Part shown: piece after piece, positions 1 through 12,475 of the stretch
Numbering within the stretch: the first letter of the stretch is position 1
Layout: each line of letters begins with the position of its first letter
Assembly (NCBI RefSeq): GCF_017562075.2
Contig: NC_054084.1
Coordinates: 28,698,808-28,762,807, forward strand
Source: Anopheles merus
Taxonomy: Eukaryota > Arthropoda > Insecta > Diptera > Culicidae
Direction: 5' to 3'
DNA length: 64,000 nucleotides
Translations under genes and position numbers: made by a program
Notes under the pieces: model-generated
Database searches by the model: none
What the model saw: the letters and a program-made list of their open reading frames with translations, nothing else
What the model was told of the DNA's origin: nothing

Positions 1-75
1 TCGTCGTGTGAGACCGTGAGTGCTGCGTGAGCTCCTTCTCATCCTTCGCACGATCACACTAGAACGTTCACTTAC

Positions 76-280
76 CCACTTCCGGATCCTTTGCGATCGC
101 TTCGTAGCCCTCGTAGAACCGGGGAATGCCGTGCAGTTCGGCAAACTTTCTTGCATTTTCCAACCCACGGGCACCGACCGCCACCAGCTGATGGTCGGCC
201 GCCGGCAGCGTCGACACGGCACACGCAAAGTCGTGCGATATCGTACCGGCACTAACAATTGCCCAGCGTAATGGTGCCAT
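76..280 (-). CDS. Dimeric dihydrodiol dehydrogenase, first coding exon (partial)
   Basis: This is the N-terminal exon of a GFO/IDH/MocA-family oxidoreductase, an NADP-dependent enzyme that oxidises trans-dihydrodiols to catechols in the cytosol. The ATG at 280 opens with a Rossmann strand and turn (WAIVSAGTISHDF), followed by a second strand (HQLVAVGAR) and the helix ENARKFAELHGIPRFYEGYEAIAKDPEV. This is the cofactor-binding half of the family. The reading frame stays open upstream to about 607, but MAPLRW is the usual start region for this family. The exon ends at a good donor (G|GTAAGTG, intron bases 69-75). The Glu-Lys-Pro motif and the C-terminal sheet domain must lie off the left edge. 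Bases 1-68 are probably intron, possibly with part of the next exon. The assignment to this subfamily rather than another MocA oxidoreductase rests on the N-terminus only. Confidence 0.83.
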
Positions 281-1240
281 CGTTGTTTCACTCTGATAAC
301 GCTTCTTCCGAAATACACACACAGAAACTTTCACTTTCGACTGTTTCGCGTGCAATGCGCTGATTCGCTTGAGCAACCTTCTTGGCTTTGGTTTTTGGCG
401 ACGTGAAGACGACGTTCGCGACGCACACGTCCACACTCTACGCTGTCGTGTACTGTTCGCTCGGGTGGGAAATACCGCGCAATTTGTATCGAGAATCGTC
501 GGTTCTCGGTTCGGATAGTGGCGCGAAGGTACTAACCCTTTTAAACGGCTGGTGCCATTGTGTTCGATGATGAGCGGGGAGGGGTGCTTTTTTATCTGCA
601 CACACACACACCCGCGCGCGGTGGTGTTGGTATGTGCCGATGCACTGTTTTGCTACGAGAAGGCGGTACACAACGGACCGTGTGACGAGCAAGCACCAAG
701 GATGTGTTCCACAAGGCTAACACGGCAACTGGGGAGGTGTCGGAGGTGTGCGAGATGATATGGCCACCCGTGCCATTATCTTATCTTCCGGTATATATCT
801 TGCTTCCCGATTCGGCACAATGATGTAATTTATTGTTCAATAACGTGTGGTTCGCGCGGCTGCATCATGGCGTAGGCTTATCGGGGGGAGAAAGAACACA
901 TACAAATAACTACACCTGGATTGGATCCAGCCAATCGATTTCACGCTGTTTGATAATTCAGTTTAGCGTCACCCTTAGCGTCATGTATGCGTTGCCTCGT
1001 TTTGGGGGGGTAGAGTGTCAGTTGTGAAATGTATCACGCGATCGGACAGTGATCATGAGTGAGAACAACAACAAAAATTGACCGGAAGCAGCAGTCCAAA
1101 AGTGCATATTTTCCAGATTTGTTGGGATCCGTATCCCATCGCAACAAGGGAAAGTAAAGGAAGTTCATCACTGCGATGTAGAACTTCTAGTGCCACAGTA
1201 TAGATACATCGACCAATCAAAATTCCAGACATTGGTGTAA
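281..1240. other. 5' flank of the dihydrodiol dehydrogenase gene
   Basis: Bases 281-600 probably contain the 5' untranslated region and core promoter of the gene to the left. No clear TATA box was found. A short CA run lies near 600-612. Beyond that I see no gene or repeat. Confidence 0.4.
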
Positions 1241-1599
1241 AACCTTAAGATGTGATGATCATGTTGGTTTTGCATAGGCTTGTTAGGTGTATCTTCTTCT
1301 TCTTCTTCTTCGGTGGCCAGTTCACGGATGAACGGATGATGTCATGGATCCATCCTTATCTACCCTCACAATATACAGACAGAGCTCCTTATGCTGGACT
1401 GCTTATCGCTTAGAAGCAACTGCTTGGTAAGACAGGAGTCTTTCATCCTCTACACAAACACCACCGTCAGAATGGGCGGTTCAACAAGACAGTCCAGAGG
1501 ATGCACGATTCAAACACGTCAAGAAGGCCCTAGAAGGACTCTACAGATCGTCATGAATAGGTACGATTCCACTACACAATACGTCACCAGAACTCCTCT

Positions 1600-1960
1600 A
1601 TCATCCCGTGGTTGTTGTTGTCAACTACAATTGGATCCACAGTCCCAGTTTTTTTTCTGTTTGTCACATCCGCAGTTGTCCCTCCGATCATGTCGATGTC
1701 ATCTGCGAAGCCAAGACATTGGAGATACCAGTATAGAGTTGTACACCAGATTTCAGTGTCAAACCCGCTCTTCACAAAACACCCTCCAGAGCAATGTTGA
1801 AGAGTAGTAGACGGGAGAGTCCTCCTTGTTGACTTCATTTCATCATGCACCAATTGCCAGGATGTTGACACCTTCCCGAATAATGTTGCAGGGTAGACAG
1901 AAGAGCCTTTCCTTTGATGACTTATCTCAGATTGTGCAACAAGTGATGATATGTCCAACG
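1600..1960 (-). pseudogene. Decayed non-LTR retrotransposon reverse transcriptase fragment
   Basis: On the minus strand one frame encodes a reverse transcriptase palm motif, LGFADDIDMIGGTTADV. This is the F-A-D-D box typical of RTE-like non-LTR elements. Just upstream, in another frame, is LLLFNIALEG, the motif that normally precedes the box, so at least one frameshift separates them. Downstream frames are broken by stops. A (CTT)n run near 1293-1310 may be the old 3' end. No complete ORF, endonuclease domain or target-site duplication is visible. It is a dead 5'-truncated fragment. Clade placement from this motif alone is an inference. Confidence 0.68.
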
Positions 1961-2230
1961 TGCTATTCTGCTGGATCTGCGCAGGTTCCTACTCTTCATT
2001 GCTGAAGAGAAAATTTACATAAAACCTAGTCCTGAACAACAGGAAGGCAGGATTTCAGGAATATTCCGATCTATCAAATAACCTTCCAAAATTGTGATTC
2101 GTCCCGCTTCTCCAAACAACATGTTTAGCTCTTCATCAGTTGCTGTCTTCTTCTGGAGTTTGTGATGCCCATAGTAAGCACAATTTTTCTGAACTATGCA
2201 TCTTCCAGTTTCTCTGCTGATTTCGTTATT

Positions 2231-3631
2231 GATCGACGAACAACTTCCCTAACATCTTCAGGGATATAGGCTGTTACAACGCTCAACGCAGAGGCTAATA
2301 AATTAATAAGGTATCTTGTGTTTATGGAATTTCCGTGCACTAAAAGCACAGCGCATTCTGATACTTAGAATCCTCTTTTGCCATAAAAATAAAAAAAAAA
2401 TAATAACTTCGCATATCTTGGTAAGTATCTTGATGCAGTTTTCTTTCATGTTTCACTTGAAATGTCTTGCCAGCACACACCGTTGACATATTTTAAAAGA
2501 TTTTCATACCATTTTTTTATTTTAATTTCCTTTGTTTCATAGATATCCTGTTTCCTGCGTAACGTTTTGTTCCTCCGTGTTACGTGTAGGCTCGGCTGCG
2601 GCCCTTTCACTACGCGCTTACAATGGGCTTGGCTCTTTTTCACTTAAGCAGCTCTGCTTCAAGCACATAAAGGCAGCGGCCGCATCAACAACTGGTAGGA
2701 TGGTGGACCCTCGATATAGTGGTTCGTAGTACTCGTACCGTAAATTTGCTGTGTGCCTGTATAATTAGGATGCTTTAGTTTTTTGGGGGGATTTTGCATA
2801 ATAACTTTGCCCCTCTTTTTTCGACCTGGAATAATGGTTTGTTTTGCTACTACTTACAAATTTCTTCGAACCTCGCTAGACTAATCTGCTGACATATGTA
2901 CATCGTACATTAATGGTATTTACACAAAACCTCCCCCCTACTATCGACACTACATTATTCCTCCTTCAGGTGTCGATTTTAACGCATTGCTTCCATGCTA
3001 AAGGGGCTCTTTCTAAGTCGTTGCCTCCGATTTAGCGCTCAATGCGATCGCTTGCTCTCGCTCTCTCTCTCTCTCTCGCTACAGCAGAGTACGATCTGAT
3101 GAATCTTAAATTAAATTAGCTTCTATTATGTTCAAACGGTATATAAATACGATGCCCTTATATTCGATCGTTTGTGTTTTGTTTGCCGTTGGATAGAACG
3201 ATAATAGAATAGAGAAAGAAACGAGTGCTAAAACGTAACATGCGCGGTTGAATCTTTGGAAATACGGACAACCGTACAAGTAAATCAGAAACGATTCGAT
3301 ACATAGCACAAAACAATAACGCATGCGATTCGTTCCGTGCGAAAACGGTGGTTCGCTCCAAACAGCGTTACGCGAAGAAAATGGAAGAAAAGAATGTGTA
3401 ACCAATAAAATATGATACCGAAGTAACAAAAGCGAATGCTGCATTTTACCCCCAATAATGTCACCTTGAACGAAAACAGTGATTTCAAAATCAGAACCAC
3501 CATCAGAAGAACGTTAAAAATGGCAAACAAAAGAGCAACAAAAGGAAAATTGTAATTAACACAGGCTCAAAGCTTAAGGACAAACCGTCTTCCTCTCTCG
3601 AGTCCTCGACATACCCTCCCCCCTCTACCCC
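2231..3631. other. 3' flank and probable 3' UTR of Axud1
   Basis: AT-rich sequence follows the Axud1 stop codon in the transcript direction (minus). It contains a CT microsatellite at 3055-3077. No coding region is convincing. The part nearest 3631 is probably 3' UTR, but I could not fix the poly(A) site. Confidence 0.4.
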
Positions 3632-6455
3632 TTAGTGTGACACAGCCGTTTCCACGATACTGTTTTTGATAATCTCACACAAATTCTCGCTAGGTTCTAG
3701 TGCCGCAGAGGAGAGCGAGCCGACGGAGGCAGCAGCGAGCAGGTTGGCCGTACTGGACGATACCACTGCTACTGCTGCTGCTGTCACCGGGACGCCGTCT
3801 GCGGTGTACGCGGAAACGAACCGAACCTCCTCATCGGTGGAACCATTTTGCAGCATCCGCTTGTGGGAAGAATTGCATTCCTCTCCAACGGTAGGGCAAC
3901 GCGCCCGTTTCTGTTGCAGCTGCTGCTGTTCGGCAGCTTTACTGGTAGTGGTACCGTTTGTAAGCGTACCCGTACCGTAAAGGCTTCTCGGTGGTGGATC
4001 GCGATCTTTCGCTGATCTTGTCACACGAACCGCACCACCACACAGGATCACGTCGTCACTGTCGTCGTCATCGCCGGCATCGTCCACGTCGTCATCTTCC
4101 TCGTAGCAGATTGCGCTCGCCGACGGTTCCGGTGGCGGATGTTTAAAGTCCCGCAGCTCGTCATCTTCCTCCGCCACGATCGAGGGTCGCACGATGCTGA
4201 GCGTATTCCGGCTGCTGGCCAGCAGATCGTTGATGGCCTCCAGCCGCTCCGCATTATCAGCCTGCGGTGTTTCCAGATCGATGAAGTCGCTCGACGGGCA
4301 GCTTACGTTGCGTCCTTTCGGGGGATTATCATCATCATCATCATCGTCGTCGTCGACGATCACGCACGTGTCGGTCCGGCTAGCGTCCGGAGTGACGAGC
4401 GTCACCACATCGCCACTGGAATCGAGATCGATTGTGCTGAGCGTGGTGGTATCGCTAATGACCGTCACGTTCGGATCACAGTGCTCGGAATCTGACCGAA
4501 ACGATTGATCCAACGTCGCCTGCCCGCTGCAGGGAGGAAGGGTCGTCGAACCGGCAGCCGGCGTCTGGGACACGCTACCGTTGACGGCTTGTGGAGGCAC
4601 TTGCGGCACCAAACCCTTCTCGGGCAGGCTGAGCGTAGGAGGCGGAGGCCCACCGTCGGGCCTTAGACTCTCAACGTACGGCGTGCTGGCCGTCGGTCGG
4701 TCGTGACCCGTGGTAAGCATGTGCTGGCGTGACACGGCTACCGTCGTGCTGCTCGGTACGTGGTGGTGTAAGGGTCCGACTACCAACGGATTATGCCGGT
4801 AAGGATCAATGTGAGTTGCGGCTGTACTTGCATCGGCTTGTGCTTGGAAGCTAGCGTAGCTGTCGGTGTAATACATGTTCGCGTGCAGTGCGGTGGACGA
4901 CGACGACGGTTCGATGCTGCTACTGCTGCTACTGGTCGTGGCGGGAAGATGATGATGATGATGATGAAGAGGCATCCCTGTCGGGTGTGTGCCGTCTCCT
5001 ATCGTACCGCCCTCTATACCGCCGTAGTAATCTCGGTAAGGGCCGTAGTGCAGGCTGAGTGAGTCCGCGGTGGCTGATGGATAGTTTTGATGCATTCCAT
5101 CAGCTGCACCAAGGTGATTAGGGTACGATGGTAAGGATTGATGTGACAGATGATGCTGCTGCTGCTGCTGCTGCTGAAGAACGCCTGCAGCGCTGTGGTG
5201 CATACCGTCCAGCAGAACCATCGGGTGATGCTCAGGCAGCATGCTCGGCACTTGATGGTTCGACCCCGTCCCATCGACCATATCCTGAACGGTCGACGCG
5301 GGCATGTCCGTCCCGTAGCCCACCATCATACTACTGGGCGGTAATCGTACCGGACCGTTGGACCAATTCTTTTCACCACCTATCACATAGCCACCGACAC
5401 CACCACCTGCATTTGCATCACTCACACCACCACCAGCGCCAGCAACGGAGCTACCACCAGCCGCTTCCATCACCGCTTTGCCCTCTCCTGCCCCTTCCAT
5501 CCGCAGCTTCATGATCGTGTGCAAAAAGTGTGTTCGCACGCGCCCCGGATTAAACTCAACCCGGCCGGCCGTATTAGCGCAACCCTCGTGCGTGCAGCCG
5601 CACGGAAAGTTGGGCCGATCGACCTGGCACTTGATGCCGGCCAGGCTGCAGGCACACCGGTGCGGATCGCAGAAGCCCCGGCACGTGCAGCCGCACACCT
5701 CCCGCGAGGTCCGTATCTCCCGGCAGTCGTCCTTTTCCGACGGATCGATCTTGCGCACGCCGGCCGCCTTGAGCAGGGCGCGCCGCTGCCGCGTCGAGAC
5801 GGGCTGCAGGAAGCCGTACGATTCGCTCTCCGCCTCCGAGCCGCTCTCGCTCGGCTCCTCCTCGCTGCTGGTGTCCTCGCTGGACGAGCTGCGCGGGTTG
5901 AGCTCCTGCAGCTGCTGCCGGTGCACCTTCCGCTGTTCGGCGGAATGCTCCGAAAGCGTTAGACGGCTAAAAACAGGGAAAACAGAAAAGTAAAAGGTAG
6001 ATTTTAATAAAGGATTTGGTAAATGCCAATGCCACGCTCTTACCGTGAGTGCACGTGCTGAAACTCCATCCCCAGTGTACAGCCACCCTGGGACGGCACA
6101 CAGCCAAAGCCTTGTATGCGAGGAAAGTAAAACACCGTCACCCCTTCAAAGGTGATGCCCTTCTTGGGCCGTTTCTGGCTGCTAGCGCCTTCCTCCGTTT
6201 CCCGCTGGGCAGCGTCCACCGGTGGTTCCGAGCGTCGCTTCAAACTGCTCTTAATTGGTGGTGGTCGCTGCAGTGGACTATTGTTGCTACTATTACTACT
6301 ACTACTACTACTGTTGCTAGTGCTGCCACTGCTATTGACGGCCACACTGCGCGCCGGCTCCAACCCCAACCCGGAGTCGGATCCGTCGCTCGCCTCTTCC
6401 TCCTCTTCGCCATTCGTCGTGCCCTGTATTTGTTCGGCGGTCGTTTGGACCACCT

Positions 6456-6487
<32 letters not shown>

Positions 6488-7164
6488 GCTGCTTCTACTG
6501 CTGCTGTTCGTTCGCTTTCACCCTCCCGAACGGCAGCGACCGCATCGACGTAATCGTCGATCAGCTGTATCGTTGCACCGTCGGCCGTTTCCGCCTCATC
6601 TAGCAGCGATGGAGACGACGACGCTGACGACGACAGCCTAATAACATCCTCGACGGACGCAAACTTATCCAGCACGATAGGGCTCGATCGTTCACACTCC
6701 CCAGCCGGCGTCACTTCATCTCCTACCTCAACGATCGAGCTGCTTTCCGACGTTTCCAACTCCACCACCAAGGCAGCGCTGGTGGAACCGTTCAGCAAAC
6801 CGCCGATTGGTCCTTGCTCCTCCTCTACCGCCATCACTTTTTCCTCGACCACTGTGCGCACCACCACCGTCGCCGGCTCCTCATCGTCGTCATCCTCCGT
6901 TTCCGGCTCGTCCGCTTCCTGCTGCTCTTTGGGTTTCAGCGTGCTCACATCGACCAGCGTGAACTGGTCGGGCGAGATGCCAACACCACCGTCGTCGTCT
7001 GCGTCGCTGCCAACGCTGGTGCCGGATACGTTCACGACGTCCGCCCCGGGGCAGTCGTCCAGTGCGAGCGGATCGTACAGCGGATCGCCACCGTCCTCCA
7101 CCACGGACAGCTCGTCGCTCACAATAATCGTTTCCTCCATCCTAGGAGCTTCGTTTGGACCCAT
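3632..7164 (-). CDS. Axud1: Cysteine/serine-rich nuclear protein (CSRNP family, Axud1 orthologue)
   Basis: Two coding exons, 6044-7164 and 3632-5966, are separated by a 77-bp GT-AG intron (5967-6043). The join keeps the frame (CG|C, Arg) and gives 1151 residues. CSRNP proteins are nuclear, DNA-binding transcription regulators. The conserved domain spans about residues 334-530. It has a KKGITFEGVTVFYFPR segment, a GFGCVPSQGGCTLGM segment, an E-Q-R-K-V helix, an acidic SSSEDTSSEEE run, and the Cys-rich core at about 455-503 (CGCTCRGFCDPHRCACS ... CGCTHEGCANTAGRVEFNP). The junction between exons falls inside this domain. The rest is low complexity: Ala, Ser/Asn, Gln and His runs, and an Asp tract encoded near 4330-4360. 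I chose the ATG at 7164 because a splice acceptor (TTTTAG|GTTAAC) lies 49 bp upstream at 7213, so a 5' UTR exon must exist further up. The C-terminal half is not conserved enough to interpret. Confidence 0.93.
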
Positions 7165-7213
7165 CGCCGTGCTGGCGGCTGCTGTAGTGGATGCTACTGT
7201 TGGTGTTGTTAAC
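7165..7213 (-). other. Axud1: 5' UTR end of Axud1 coding exon 1 with splice acceptor
   Basis: The minus strand reads CTCTTGGTTTTAG|GTTAAC at 7214/7213, a good acceptor. This leaves 49 nt of leader before the ATG. The frame is open across this leader (LTTPTVASTT...), so an upstream coding exon cannot be fully excluded. Confidence 0.65.
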
Positions 7214-7332
7214 CTAAAACCAAGAGCAAACTTAACGTTAGTATACATTGGCGGGATTGATCTCATCTTCCCTCGTCACAATCACAATGCTTACCCGAAT
7301 ATATTCGAACTGTTAGCATTTCTTTGCAAATA

Positions 7333-8926
7333 GGTAAGCAAGTCTTTTAACGGTTTCAGCATGCTGCGTTGCGGTTCGCCGTGCCCCCGACACCTGGGAA
7401 GAACCTGGGATACTGGTAGCAGTGGTAGAAGTTCCAAAAGGATGTTCTTTTTACAGTCGTCGGCTTACGGACAGTTTCAAAACGGCGCTTAATGGACGCT
7501 CTGCTTTGCGGAAGCTTTCCTTCGTACTGGTGCCGATGGTCTACCACACACTCGGTGGTGGTGCTGCTCGATCGCGATCGCAACCGGCGGCGGTAATCAG
7601 CAGCGTATTTGGGCGGTGGTGGTAGACGTCGTCGCTCGTACGGGGAAATGATAAAATAAATAATAGAAGCTTGGTGGCCACCGGTTGAAGCGGGAAGCAT
7701 TTTTATGCCATGCTCCGCGGAATGTTCAACGACGCGTTTGAATCACAACAACGAAAAAACTTCTTGCATTCTGACGTGCACTAAAAAAAAAACAATGTGT
7801 CACACAATTGCACTATTTTTTCTGTCTCTTTGAACAGCCAGTTTTAATAGCAACACCACCACCACACGATGCTCGATACCACTCTTTAAGTTGTGGGCAA
7901 ACAGTTCCGTCTATGTGTGATTTTACGCATTCACAGTATCTGAAAATGATAAAGAAAGTAAAGCAAGTTAGAATAGTGGTAGCAAAAACAATATATTACA
8001 ATCTGTACTGTTTTATATTAAATTAAACACACACACAGAGCCAAATCATCTTCTTTTGACCGTGCGCCCATGCAAGAAAAAGCGCTTATTCATTTTCTCA
8101 CTTTCACTATACACATATATGTATGCATGTTCGGCAGACAAACATCACGGATGGGCCATCACACCACTCTGGGGGTCTGTGTTTCTCATCGGTTTCTCGT
8201 CTTCGTTGAGCTGGCATTTCTCCGCGTCTTATCATCTATGAGGCTGATATGTATATTGCCCCCCCCCCCCCCCCCTTGAGCCATTTCAAACGTACAGGCA
8301 GTAGTAGTACTAGAGGCAAATGGAGGAGGGGATAAATATACAATTTATGGACAAACTTATTCAATAACGTTTAAAGACGACCTGTTTGTTACAGGAACTG
8401 GATCTCCATAAGACACAGGCCTTGCAAATTCAAGCAGAAAGCATTAAAACTTTATGTTATGAGTTATGTGTGTGTGCACCTCACCAACCGACACGTGCCT
8501 GTGATTGCTGATCGATATTCTTCATTAATGCTTGCGCTGGATGGAAGGTTTTCGATTCTCACACTGGAGGCTTTTAAAAGGAAGAACACACAACCCTTGT
8601 CCTTTCTTTTCGCTCCTCAAGTCCTCCATATCACATTCCTCTTAGCAATTAGTAGTCTCCAAGGAATGGGTCCTTTCCTTTTCAACCTCACCACTGTGAC
8701 CTGTGTATCCCACACCAGAACCAAATACATCAACCAATGTATTCCAACATCCAGTTCAATTCCCGGCCCTTGCTGTTGCCTCGTTTTAAAAAGATCTTCT
8801 CCGAGCCAACCAACAACAGAACCCTCTTTTCCCACATCGATCTTTGGCCTATGTAGGTGTATTCGTTTGGTGCAACCCAACAACTAAAAAACCAAACCAC
8901 CGAAGGTCAGGTCAGGCATCGCTCAC
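7333..8926. other. Probable long first intron of Axud1; no gene seen
   Basis: No ORF with recognisable similarity was found. There is a 17-bp poly-C tract at 8259-8275. If Axud1 starts further right, this is intron. Confidence 0.35.
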
Positions 8927-9163
8927 CGGGCAACAACGTTCCCAAATATCGGAGAGATGATCGATAGGCACCGCGCGCGTTGAATCCTCGCACTGCCCAG
9001 TGGTGCTTCGTAATACACCGTTGACGTAGAGGACGGTCGTGCTGTTGTTGTTGCTGCTGCTGCTGCTAGTTGCTACTGCTGATGCTGCTGGTGTGCTCTC
9101 GTGCTGCTGCTGCTGCTGCAATGTCTGTTTCTCTGTTCCCTGACGTGCGGTACAACTACTACT
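8927..9163 (-). other. Candidate 5' UTR exon for Axud1
   Basis: The minus strand has a CAG-rich stretch (9054-9120) followed by sequence ending in a strong donor, CCCG|GTGAGC (GT at 8926-8925). Upstream is TCAGT at 9161-9165, matching the arthropod initiator. The long frame here has no ATG; its apparent first codon is TTG. Joined to the acceptor at 7213, this frame would not match the main one. A non-coding exon is therefore the simplest reading. Transcript data are needed, and the exon could belong to nothing. Confidence 0.28.
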
Positions 9164-9204
9164 GAATCGCGAACGCGCACACTACACAGACGGGCAAGTT
9201 TTGG

Positions 9205-9206
<2 letters not shown>

Positions 9207-9236
<30 letters not shown>
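9207..9236. repeat. (GA)n microsatellite
   Basis: A nearly pure AG run of about 30 bp. Shorter GA/CT runs follow in the next 300 bp. Confidence 0.9.
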
Positions 9237-9238
<2 letters not shown>

Positions 9239-10257
9239 GCTGACTGGCTGGTTGCTTCGCGACGTACGGCATACTTTGCAAATATTGAGAGACAAAAAAA
9301 GAGAGAGAGATTGTGTGTGGCGAATGAAATCCCCATTGCAAGCTCACCACCACACGGACACCCTTTTCTCTCCGCTATCTGCCCCAGATGTGTGTGGAGA
9401 CCTCTAACGTTCATCAATCGTGCTTCCCTTTGTGGAAGCATTTTTACACACTCGCGCGCTCTCTCTCCCTCTCTTTCTCTCTTTCTCTCTGTAGTTGTTA
9501 CGTGCTCCCCAAATTCGCTTGCCACAGAGAGCGCTCACGCACACACCGGCATGATGGGAAAGGCAGTTGTTGGTCATAGTATTTTTTTCTTCTTCTCCCG
9601 TACTGACGATGATGAAACGTTGCCGTGTGTCGATCTCTGCCCTGTACCTTGGGGGAGGGTGGTGGTGGTTTACACACTCCCAAAGCCACCCCAACCCTCT
9701 TTGTGGGGCGGGGATGGAGGATAAGTTTCGTACGTATCGATTTGCTCTTTTGTTGGCCACATTTCGGGCCTAAAAGGGAAGGCAGCGGCTGCTACTGCTG
9801 CCGTTCGATCGCTCATCTAAACAACGCCGAGCGAACCAGCAAAGCTTCATCGACAAGTGGTAAGTTTTTCACTGGGCGAAGGGAATAGAAAGGGGGAGTG
9901 GATGGAATGGGGCGCTGTTGCAACACTCACACGCATCCTTCCCTAATCAAATGTGACGCGTGTGAGAGCGTACACACGGAGACGAACTCCTCGCTACACC
10001 GGGGAGGTCGGATGGGGAAGCGGTATTATCCTTTTGCCATTACGCAAGCAGCGGAACACGAAGCGGTTCGCCGCTTCGGGGCAAACCCGAACGTGGCGGC
10101 CATGAGCTAATGAGTGAAAAAGGGAGAGAGAGAGAGAGAGAGAGAGCGAGCGTGAACCGTGTTGTGGTGCCGTAAGGTAAACCGCAACATGCCCCTATAT
10201 CTATTGAAGCCATTTGGCTGGTTAACCCTCCGGCTCTGGGCAGCAAAGATCATCTGT

Positions 10258-10273
10258 GGGGGGGGGGGGGGGG
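10258..10273. repeat. Poly-G tract
   Basis: A 16-bp G homopolymer. Length is likely to vary and may be an assembly soft spot. Confidence 0.85.
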
Positions 10274-10700
10274 CACTTCGGCACACGGCGGCCCTGGCCC
10301 AAAACTCGTTCCCAGTTTTATGGCATTGATGATCCTGCCGGGGAGCCTGAAGACCCTTGGCTTGGCCCGAGCGCGTGGTACAAGCGTTTTTATAGTACCT
10401 TCTGGACCTTTAGAGTGGAATGTGGCAGCGAAGCTTTGTTCGCTGGTGGTTAAAACTGCATTAAATTGTTTCAAAAAGTTGCACTTCTTGTTTTTGTAGC
10501 ACCTTTCACACACGCACATACAATTTGTTTAATGTACTAACATTATCCATAATTATCTCGACAGGGAGTAACAAATATGGGAGTAAAGTAATATTAGAAT
10601 ATCATAATTCTTGAAAAGTCCAAATTTATGAATAAAGTAAATAAATTAACAATTAGTTAACTGATTAAATACATGCCAACCCGATATATGCGATTTTCTA

Positions 10701-11140
10701 AATTTGACAGTTCTTTATACAAATTGTACTGATTCTACAGATCAATTGTCAAATGCAAAATACATTCGCTTTTGGCCGAATAAAAAAAAAACTTTTTAAA
10801 AGTACAAAAATCGTAATCTTCAATTGGAATCAGAACAAATAATTCATTATGAGACTAAAACATACCACATTTCAGGGAAAAATACGAGAACATTTACTAT
10901 AATTTCACTAAAATCCTCGAAATTTGACTCCTAACTTTGTGCAAATTGTACTGATTCGACACACCAATTGTCAAATGCAAAATACAATCGCTTTTGGTTG
11001 GATTTTAAAAATCATTTTAAAAGTACAAAAATCTTCATTTGAAATCAGATCAAATAATTAATTCAGTAGCCAGAACCTACTAGACTCCAAGCAAAATTAC
11101 AAGAGCAATTGCTATAATTTCACTGAAAAACAAAAAAAAT
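10701..11140. repeat. Imperfect 220-bp tandem duplication
   Basis: Copy one starts at 10701 and copy two at 10921, so the period is 220 bp. Both contain AATTTGAC, CAAATTGTACTGATTC, CAATTGTCAAATGCAAAATAC, TCGCTTTTGG, TTTTAAAAGTACAAAAATC and CTATAATTTCACT in the same order, with many substitutions. No coding potential is seen. It may be a remnant of an AT-rich transposon or satellite-like unit. Confidence 0.82.
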
Positions 11141-12455
11141 CCACACAAGCGAATATTCGAGCTACGTGGTTGCTTCCAATCAATAAAACAAATATAAAAA
11201 TATACCAAACATGACAATATAATTATTATTAATCATTTTGTACGGTACAATAAAGTCTTTTATCAGAAAAAAGAGGTCGTATTTCAAGCCGTTATTGTAA
11301 TTGCAATCATCTTTTACTGTATTTTGAATTTAAAGTTTAAAGATTAAAATGTTAATAAAAACAAGATGAAGAGGTAAAAAAAGTCAGCAAGTTAAAGAAT
11401 AATGTAGTAACTAAGTTCTTAAACGCGTAGCATTAAGGTAAAACAATATTGATTGATCATTATAATCAATATCACATGTTATTGTGTCTATCTTGATTCA
11501 ATCATTTGTCGAATCCATTAAGAGTTTATTGTTATGTCAAATAATTAATGAATCTTTTTTTTTTAATTGTTGTTTTGCAATGAAAAACATTGAGTAAGTA
11601 AACTTTTTTTGTATGATTATTTTCAGGTTTTGATATTCAAATGAATATTTATTTTAGTTCGCTTTGATAACACCGTCGTTTGACAGCTCGTGTCAGAATG
11701 AAGGAGATTGTCGAGCTAGAAGAAAAGCTGTTCATTTTCTGAGAGACCTTTTCATCAGTTCCAGTACAAAAAATAAACGGTTTATACGGTTAACAAAGTT
11801 AAATAAACGGTTTATAAATATATAAAACATTTATTTTCTTAATTTCAACGAATGACGTTTTGGAATAAGTTCAAAAGCTGCCGTTAGTACTATTAAACTT
11901 ATCAATAAAACTGTATAAATTTAGGCTGCATTTAAAACAAACCATGAATAAATCAAAAATATGAAATAAAAACACAAACTGCAAACAAACATAGCTGTCG
12001 CCACCTTGACGTTGCAACAATGCGTAATGTAACAAAAGAAAAAGACAATTCAACCCTTTTCGTTTTTTTTCGACATTGCAAAATTTCACATTCCATGTAA
12101 GTATAGCATTACATCGTCTATTCCTATTTTGCTATTAATATCTATCAGTACATTTTACAACATAAGTAAACCATACTTTGTGTAAGTTACTGTCAAATAA
12201 AATAAACACTCGTTATAACACGAAGCAAACAGACAAAAACAACATGAAACTGCCAGATGTAAAAATGCAAAACAACTTTCGTAACTACTTAGTACTGCTT
12301 CCCTTGTAAACTCTCCGCTCGTTGGCTACTGTTTGCTGATCTTTCATGAGCCATCTGCCAAACGTGTAAAACCCTCCCCCCATCTTGCCTGCTTTTACAC
12401 CACGTTCTGACTAATGCTTCGCTCTCTCGCCAGCCATTACACGCCCTCTCGTTCT
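11141..12455. other. AT-rich stretch without a recognised gene
   Basis: Long AT-rich sequence. A 15-bp unit AATAAACGGTTTATA occurs twice near 11773-11818. No ORF with similarity was found. Confidence 0.35.
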
Positions 12456-12475
12456 GTCTCTCTCTCTCTCTCTCT
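12456..12475. repeat. (CT)n microsatellite
   Basis: A short CT run. A second GA run lies at 12800-12821. Confidence 0.85.

Noticed and set aside
5128..5993. Several plus-strand frames opposite Axud1
   Set aside because: They are shadows of the biased codon content of the real minus-strand gene.
8912..9121. Gln/Ser-rich open frame on the minus strand as a coding exon
   Set aside because: It has no ATG (first codon TTG) and would be out of frame with Axud1 exon 1. I keep it only as a possible UTR exon.
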